Below, piece after piece: positions 59,201 through 64,000 of a stretch of DNA of 64,000 bases. The notes beneath the pieces were generated by a model that saw only the letters and a list, made by a program, of their open reading frames with translations, ran no database searches and had not been told where the DNA came from. Origin of the DNA: Prunus persica (taxonomy: Eukaryota > Streptophyta > Magnoliopsida > Rosales > Rosaceae); contig NC_034011.1 in the NCBI RefSeq assembly GCF_000346465.2, positions 2,813,508-2,877,507 on the forward strand, in the 5' to 3' direction. How positions within the stretch are numbered: the stretch's first letter is position 1; every line of letters starts with the position of its first letter. The translations under genes and the position numbers were made by a program.

Positions 59201-60353
59201 AATTCGAACAAAGGAGATGCATTTGCAAGCTGAGTTTGGATTTGCAGCTCACTGGAGATACAAGGAAGGTGACTGTAAGCACCCCTCATTTGTGCTTCAG
59301 ATGGTCGAGTGGGCCAGATGGGTGGTCACTTGGCAGTGTGAGGCAATGAGCAGAGACCGGTCATCCATTGGGTATGCTGATTCAATCAAGCCACCCTGCA
59401 CGTTCCCTTCACATTCTGATGACTGTCCATATTCTTACAAACCTCACTGTGGTCAAGATGGGCCGGTGTTTGTCATCATGATAGAGAATGAAAAGGTTTG
59501 TTTTAGAAAACCTTCTGTGTATGTTTATAATTTCATATATTTTGAACTTGTTTAATTGGTTTCTAGTTGGTTTCAAGCTTTATCTAAACCTAATGATAGT
59601 ATGTGTATCAGGTGGGACTTAAAGTCCCACTAAGTCAATGGCCTTGAAGTTTTTCTATGGTTTAATAGTCTTGAACTGATGTTCTGTTATTCTTTTGGTT
59701 TCGCAAATGCTTTCATTTACTATGCATGTTGTCTTAAGTGGTGATAGCTATATGACATATTGTTTAATGTCCATATAGTAGGCAAAGAAGAGACTAAGAG
59801 GCAAAAGTAATATGGTGTGTGTTTTAATTGCTTGCATTTTATAATGGAAAGGCATAAAAGTCTTGATGTAAAGTAGTTTTTGTGTAGGGAGTTTGTTTCT
59901 CAAATTTGAATATATATATATATTTATTTTCATTTTAAAGTACTTGGCTGACACTCAAATAAGTGTATGGAAATATTTTTTTTATAAATGTGTAACAAGT
60001 ACTTATTAACCATGCATCTGACCGTGTTTGTTCTAATTATGCAGATGTCTGTTCAAGAGTTTCCTACAAACTCCACGATTATGGATCTGCTGGAAAGAAC
60101 TGGGCGAGGGAGCTTGAGATGGACACCATACGGGTTCCCGCTGAAGGAAGAACTGAGGCCTAGGCTGAACCATGCGGCAGTGAGTGATCCTACATGCAAG
60201 CTGCAGATGGGGGATGTGGTGGAGCTGACTCCAGCAATTCCTGATAAGTCTTTGACAGAGTACAGGGAAGAGATTCAGCGCATGTACGACCGGGGCATGA
60301 GTGTATCAAGTACAGGTCCTGCTGCTAGCAGTATGGTGGGTTGGAGAAGTTGA
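56248..60353 (+). CDS. RSH: RelA/SpoT homologue, RSH2/RSH3 type, plastid (p)ppGpp synthetase/hydrolase, 6 exons
   Basis: Makes and probably degrades the alarmone (p)ppGpp in chloroplasts, tuning plastid transcription and stress responses. Exons 56248-57018, 57117-57302, 58260-58720, 58904-59062, 59144-59495 and 60045-60353 join in frame to 745 residues. Residues 1-60 or so are Ser/Thr-rich ([20 protein letters not shown]), a transit-peptide profile. The HD hydrolase region shows [13 protein letters not shown] (His268) and [11 protein letters not shown] (His292, Asp293), then [17 protein letters not shown]. The synthetase region shows [57 protein letters not shown] and [15 protein letters not shown]. 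There are no EF hands, so it is not CRSH, and it lacks the wording of RSH1. RSH2 and RSH3 cannot be told apart here. Confidence 0.95.
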
Positions 60354-61052
60354 CCCCTGCTCGATTCTCTCTCATTTATGGTGTATCTAGTGACACTTAA
60401 GTCATTCTTGTATATAAATCAAAAAAGCAGTTGTAAAGAACAGCTACATGGTTCTGTTATTTGATGACTAACCGAATTCAACAAGTTGTTAAAACGGTTT
60501 ATCTTGAGAGTTCTCATATTGAATGCAATATATCTTTCATGATACCCCTTTCCAATCTGATTGGTTACATTATGCTTGATGCATGCTTCTAAAAAGTTGA
60601 TGTATATTGTCGGATGACTGAAACTTGGCAACGTGCTTTTTACATCCTTTTGGTTTTATCTTGTTAAGGCAAATTCTCACCTCTCTCACCATATTGGCTA
60701 ATTGGTATTAGAAACTGATGGAGAAAACGTACAAAATCTTTCATGATGCTGATCATCATTATAAGCTTTCTTGAGCCTGATTTGTAGCAAGGGGGGAAAA
60801 ACAAAAGCTTCATGCTCTCTTCGCATAATCAATTAATCATTCAAAAAACTATCAATGACCATATGGCGTACGCATTCAAATAATTGTGAAGGAACAAGAC
60901 TGCGGAAGTAAACAACATAATATTTAAACAGAACATTCTTTTACATGTATACAGATCGAATACGAGTCAGAATCTCTAGTAAGTGAACAACTGTCTCATC
61001 TCACATCTCTGGACTACAATCCCTCAGGCTGATTGATGTACCATGTAATCTC
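60354..61052. other. Convergent region between RSH and TAF9
   Basis: Contains both presumed 3' UTRs. No further gene is supported. Confidence 0.5.
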
Positions 61053-61722
61053 TCACTTGGTGCGTTTAGCAAGGGGAAAGGATACCCTTTGGGGAGTACC
61101 CTGAGGCAGATCAGAGGGCTTCTGTTCCTGGGGGGGATTGGGTTCAGCAGGTTCTTCATCTTCCTCCATTTCTTCTACTGCTTGAGCAGATTGTTTCTTT
61201 GGGATTGCCAGTTGATAGTTTGGGCTGATCAATGTGTCCTGTTCAGGTGGCAACGCCACACCAGGCCCTGCAATTGATTTTGGTAATGGGATTTTGTTCC
61301 TGTTTCTAGCCAACTCCAGTAGCACCTGATAATGGCCAAATAATACACATAAGCTGATTGATTTCATAACGAAAAGGGTACATTTTTTGACGCGTAGTGT
61401 AATACAATTTTGTTACATGAACTCAAATTTACCAGAAGAAATGAAAGGGAGTGAAATATATTACCTCCCTTGGAGGGGGCTGTGAGAAGCTGAAATTAAC
61501 CTTGGACTGTATAGCAAGCTTGACATCGTCACAATCAATTGCGGGCTTACCAGCATGTTCTGAGTAGACCTGTGCATCAGTGAGCACATCGACCACATAT
61601 CGATACCACAGCTCCAAGAATTGGTGAATAACACGAGGCTCATATTCCTCCACACCCATCGATTTTAACAGCGTTTTCACAATCTTTGCATCTCTGGGCA
61701 AGTCCTCATCTTCCCCTGCCAT
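61053..61722 (-). CDS. TAF9: Transcription initiation factor TFIID subunit 9 (TAF9), 2 coding exons
   Basis: A histone-fold subunit of TFIID and SAGA-type complexes in the nucleus, pairing with TAF6. Minus-strand exons 61465-61722 and 61053-61325 (GT-AG, phase 0) give 176 residues, close to the plant family length of about 180. The start is [20 protein letters not shown], where the TAF9 histone fold begins; 38 in-frame codons upstream are leader sequence. The fold continues through [31 protein letters not shown] and [20 protein letters not shown]. The C-terminal half is acidic and proline-rich ([18 protein letters not shown]), ending [11 protein letters not shown]. Confidence 0.95.
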
Positions 61723-62570
61723 TTTTCTGGTTCCGGGTACTTCTGATAGGCAGGGCCAGAGCAGTTGGGATGGGCTAAACCTCCAAACTACCACACTTCT
61801 TCTTCTTTCAACAATCTGGACTCTTGTATAAGTCAATCAGCAAGCTATACAGCTCTGTTACTCCAAGGACAATAGAAACCGTAGCAAGAATAGCCTGGAC
61901 ATAGAGCAGTATCAGAAATAAGTATTTAGAGGAGCAGAATAACACAATCAGAACAGCACACCAGCACAAATTTGAGGCAGTAATTGATGAATATACAAAA
62001 CTTTGATGCAAGTGAAATATTGTAGCACCAAAAATGAAAAGGAAACACAGTCAGAGTCAATTTCATCAAGATACAAAAAGGGTTCCATAAAAAAATAAAA
62101 TAAAAACACCAAATTTTGGTTCACGGCGCAAATCAATCTTCCCTGCCTATTGGAAATTTGTACATTACCTCCACAAATTTGCACACGGAAAGGTTAAATT
62201 TTATATTACACTTGTGTCCATCGAACAAGAGAAAGTTCCACATATATCATTTGATTATTTCCAGAACACAGAAACCATTCTGCTCGGTGAAAAAGCAGAA
62301 CTTATCTATTGGTGTACTCGATTTTATGTCAATTTTCTTCAGTGGAAGACCTAAGTACTAAATCCTAAATAAAACTTACCCAAATCGATAATAGAAGACC
62401 AAAATCAAAGAAATTCAAAACGGAGAGAGAGCTTACCTGATTTTGTATGGCCGTTGAATTAGAAATAGTGAAGCTTTTGTGACTTGCTATTTGCTTGAGA
62501 GACACAGTGATGAGTGAATAAAACTGAAGCTAGGGCTTTGCTGATGGGTGCGCGGGAGAAGACTCAGAGG

Positions 62571-62575
<5 letters not shown>
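61723..62575 (-). promoter_or_regulatory. 5' leader of TAF9 with a leader intron
   Basis: A donor AATCAG/GTAAGCTC near 62436 and an acceptor CTATGTCCAG before about 61892 (both minus strand) indicate a leader intron of roughly 540 bp. The remaining leader runs to the ATG at 61722. Confidence 0.5.

Positions 62576-62614
<39 letters not shown>
62576..62614. repeat. (GA)n microsatellite upstream of TAF9
   Basis: Uninterrupted GA repeat, (CT)n on the TAF9 sense strand. CT tracts near transcription start sites are common in plant promoters. Confidence 0.95.
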
Positions 62615-62618
<4 letters not shown>

Positions 62619-62654
62619 GGTAACTGGGGACAATGGTAGGGATGTTAATACTTA

Positions 62655-62697
62655 TTGGGCTTAGCATTTCCTCCATTCAAAGTTGGAATGAGGCCCA
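62655..62697 (-). promoter_or_regulatory. Two site II elements in the TAF9 promoter
   Basis: TTGGGCTT (62655-62662) and AGGCCCAA (about 62691-62698) match the TGGGCY site II consensus bound by TCP factors in growth-related plant genes. They lie just upstream of the CT tract. Confidence 0.45.
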
Positions 62698-62699
62698 AC

Positions 62700-63332
62700 T
62701 TTAATTTTTTTTATTATTATAAATATTTTATAAATGATTATATTTTGTAATTTTAATTTATTTTTGTTTGGAGGCAGTGGAATCTACCTTGTATTTTAAT
62801 TTAGTTTTACAGTTTCAAACAATTTGATCTTTGTATGGTTTTGGGTTGTAAAAATATTTGTTATTTTTATGTATAGAAGTGATATTAAAAGCGATATTGG
62901 AGAAAAAGGAAATTGAAAGGATCGTTGAGCTACATGTCTTACACTTCACAACAATTTGATATTCGTATGATTTTGGATTTTATTAATAATTTTTTTTATC
63001 TATATATAAAAATGATTTCAAAAGCGGTATTGGAGGGTACATCAAGTAGGTGGTGTACTCGGAACATATAAAAATTTCGCACATTAGATAAGGAAAATTG
63101 AAGACATCGTTGAGGTACAAGTTTATTGAGCTGAAAGTATTAAAAGTATAATTGCAGCTAATTATTCAGTTTGTGCATTATTTTCACAGAGAGTTGCAAT
63201 ACCCACATTTTGAATGAAGCAGAAAAATCTCCATTAACTAATACCACTTACATTATTTGATATAATATAATTTTCCAGTACAATCCATTAAAGTGAAAAC
63301 AACAGATAGAATTGGACTTAATTTCCCTCTCT
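62700..63332. other. Intergenic AT-rich DNA
   Basis: No coding region. Presumed TAF9 distal promoter and the 3' UTR of the next minus-strand gene. Confidence 0.5.
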
Positions 63333-63716
63333 CTATCTCCACAAGAATTCATGAACAGAACCTTGCCATGACAGCACAAGCATCAGCAATACTAAAACCC
63401 CAGCAAGCCCCCAGCTTGAGCTCCCAATTCTTAGCACCCATGAAGGTTCAGGAGAAGGAACAAAAGAATCTCCTTGAGTTGATGAAGATGATGAACTTGA
63501 TGATGAAGAAGTGGTTTTAATGGCAATGATAAGTCCAGCAAGAACCATGGGAAGGACAAACCCAGAGCTCCATTTTGTCTCATAATATCTTGCATCAGTT
63601 TTTCTGGTTGTCACATATAATGGTGAAAGTACAATTGCAGATACTAGAGCCAGCACCATGGCTGTTGATCTTTGAGATGAGCTATGGCTTGTGTATGCAT
63701 AGCTAGGAGCAGCCAT
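63333..63716 (-). CDS. Small plant membrane protein of unknown function, 127 aa, single exon
   Basis: A 127-residue frame starting MAAPSYAYTSHSSSQRSTAM with about three hydrophobic spans: roughly 20-36 (MVLALVSAIVLSPLYV), 52-66 (GFVLPMVLAGLIIAI) and 102-116 (LAGVLVLLMLVL). A Ser run (SSSSSSSSSS) lies between spans 2 and 3. The ATG sits about 75 bp below a TATA box on the same strand; the 68 in-frame codons upstream are therefore leader or promoter. I recall similar short uncharacterised proteins in Arabidopsis but cannot name a function. Topology and location are inferred. Confidence 0.75.
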   Translation of the reverse strand: MAAPSYAYTSHSSSQRSTAMVLALVSAIVLSPLYVTTRKTDARYYETKWSSGFVLPMVLAGLIIAIKTTSSSSSSSSSSTQGDSFVPSPEPSWVLRIGSSSWGLAGVLVLLMLVLSWQGSVHEFLWR

Positions 63717-63786
63717 TGGTGGGCTCAATAGTAAAAACTCAAGCTTGGTTTTTCTTTTTCTTGGAGAAAAACCAACTTGATGATGA

Positions 63787-63798
63787 GTTATATATAAA
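63787..63798 (-). promoter_or_regulatory. TATA box of the small membrane-protein gene
   Basis: Minus-strand TTTATATATAAC about 75 bp upstream of the ATG at 63716, which would give a leader of about 40 nt. Confidence 0.55.
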
Positions 63799-64000
63799 AT
63801 CAGATGTGGTTGGAGATTTATAAATACAGAGAGCAAGAAGGAGGACATGGTTAAGGAATCTAGGTTGGAATGATTGTATTTGGATGACAAAAGTGATAGA
63901 CAGCCGTCCAAAAAGTGCAAAAAGGAGAAAGATGAGGGGGACTAAATTATGAAAATAATTGTGGGATGGGTTCAAAAGTGATGATAAAGGTTAAAGAAGT
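63799..64000. other. Upstream region of the small membrane-protein gene
   Basis: Promoter DNA of the minus-strand gene; open frames that run into it are not supported as coding. Confidence 0.4.

Noticed and set aside
61723..61836. 38-codon N-terminal extension of TAF9
   Set aside because: The histone-fold protein begins at MAGEDEDL; the extension is spliced leader.
63717..63920. 68-codon extension of the small membrane protein
   Set aside because: It runs through the TATA box and leader.

Overview
The window is nuclear DNA from a flowering plant, almost certainly a eudicot. The genes carry many GT-AG introns, the intergenic DNA is AT-rich, and it is crowded with small plant-type transposons (hAT, CACTA and Mutator-like elements, a Cassandra TRIM, tRNA-derived SINEs). 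Gene content and repeat style look Rosaceae-like to me, but that is inference only. There is one assembly gap of 100 N (19208-19307). There are no CRISPR arrays, operons or rRNA/tRNA genes that I can support; the only 5S-like sequence sits inside a retrotransposon.

Layout. 1-97 may hold the last exon of a gene cut by the window edge. 98-9820 is gene-poor and holds a complete hAT element and a CACTA MITE. 10000-14071 (+) is an eight-exon plastid 13-lipoxygenase. 14072-21594 is a repeat-rich block: LTR-like DNA, a 1.2 kb long-TIR transposon, a 2.4 kb Mutator-like element that has captured a DELLA-domain fragment and was later hit by a Cassandra element, and several MITEs. 21595-32080 is a tandem segmental duplication. 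Its first copy carries an intact CYP92A-type P450 (25393-27141, +). Its second copy lacks the P450. 32767-33921 (+) is a mitochondrial MORF-type RNA editing factor, facing a receptor-like cytoplasmic kinase (35054-36918, -). 40303-46616 (-) is the tRNA exportin PAUSED/exportin-T in 13 coding exons. 48965-49570 is a striking array of about twelve 20-bp palindromes. 56248-60353 (+) is a plastid RelA/SpoT homologue. 61053-61722 (-) is TAF9. 63333-63716 (-) is a small, probably three-pass membrane protein of unknown role.

The genes are independent transcription units. A loose theme is plastid and defence biology: lipoxygenase (jasmonate and leaf-volatile precursors), ppGpp synthase/hydrolase, a defence-type cytoplasmic kinase and a P450 of a family known for homoterpene or flavonoid-like chemistry. 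The others (exportin-T, TAF9, MORF) are housekeeping. Exon joins were checked by hand: every multi-exon model keeps frame and ends in a stop codon, at 912, 511, 184, 455, 985, 745 and 176 residues respectively.
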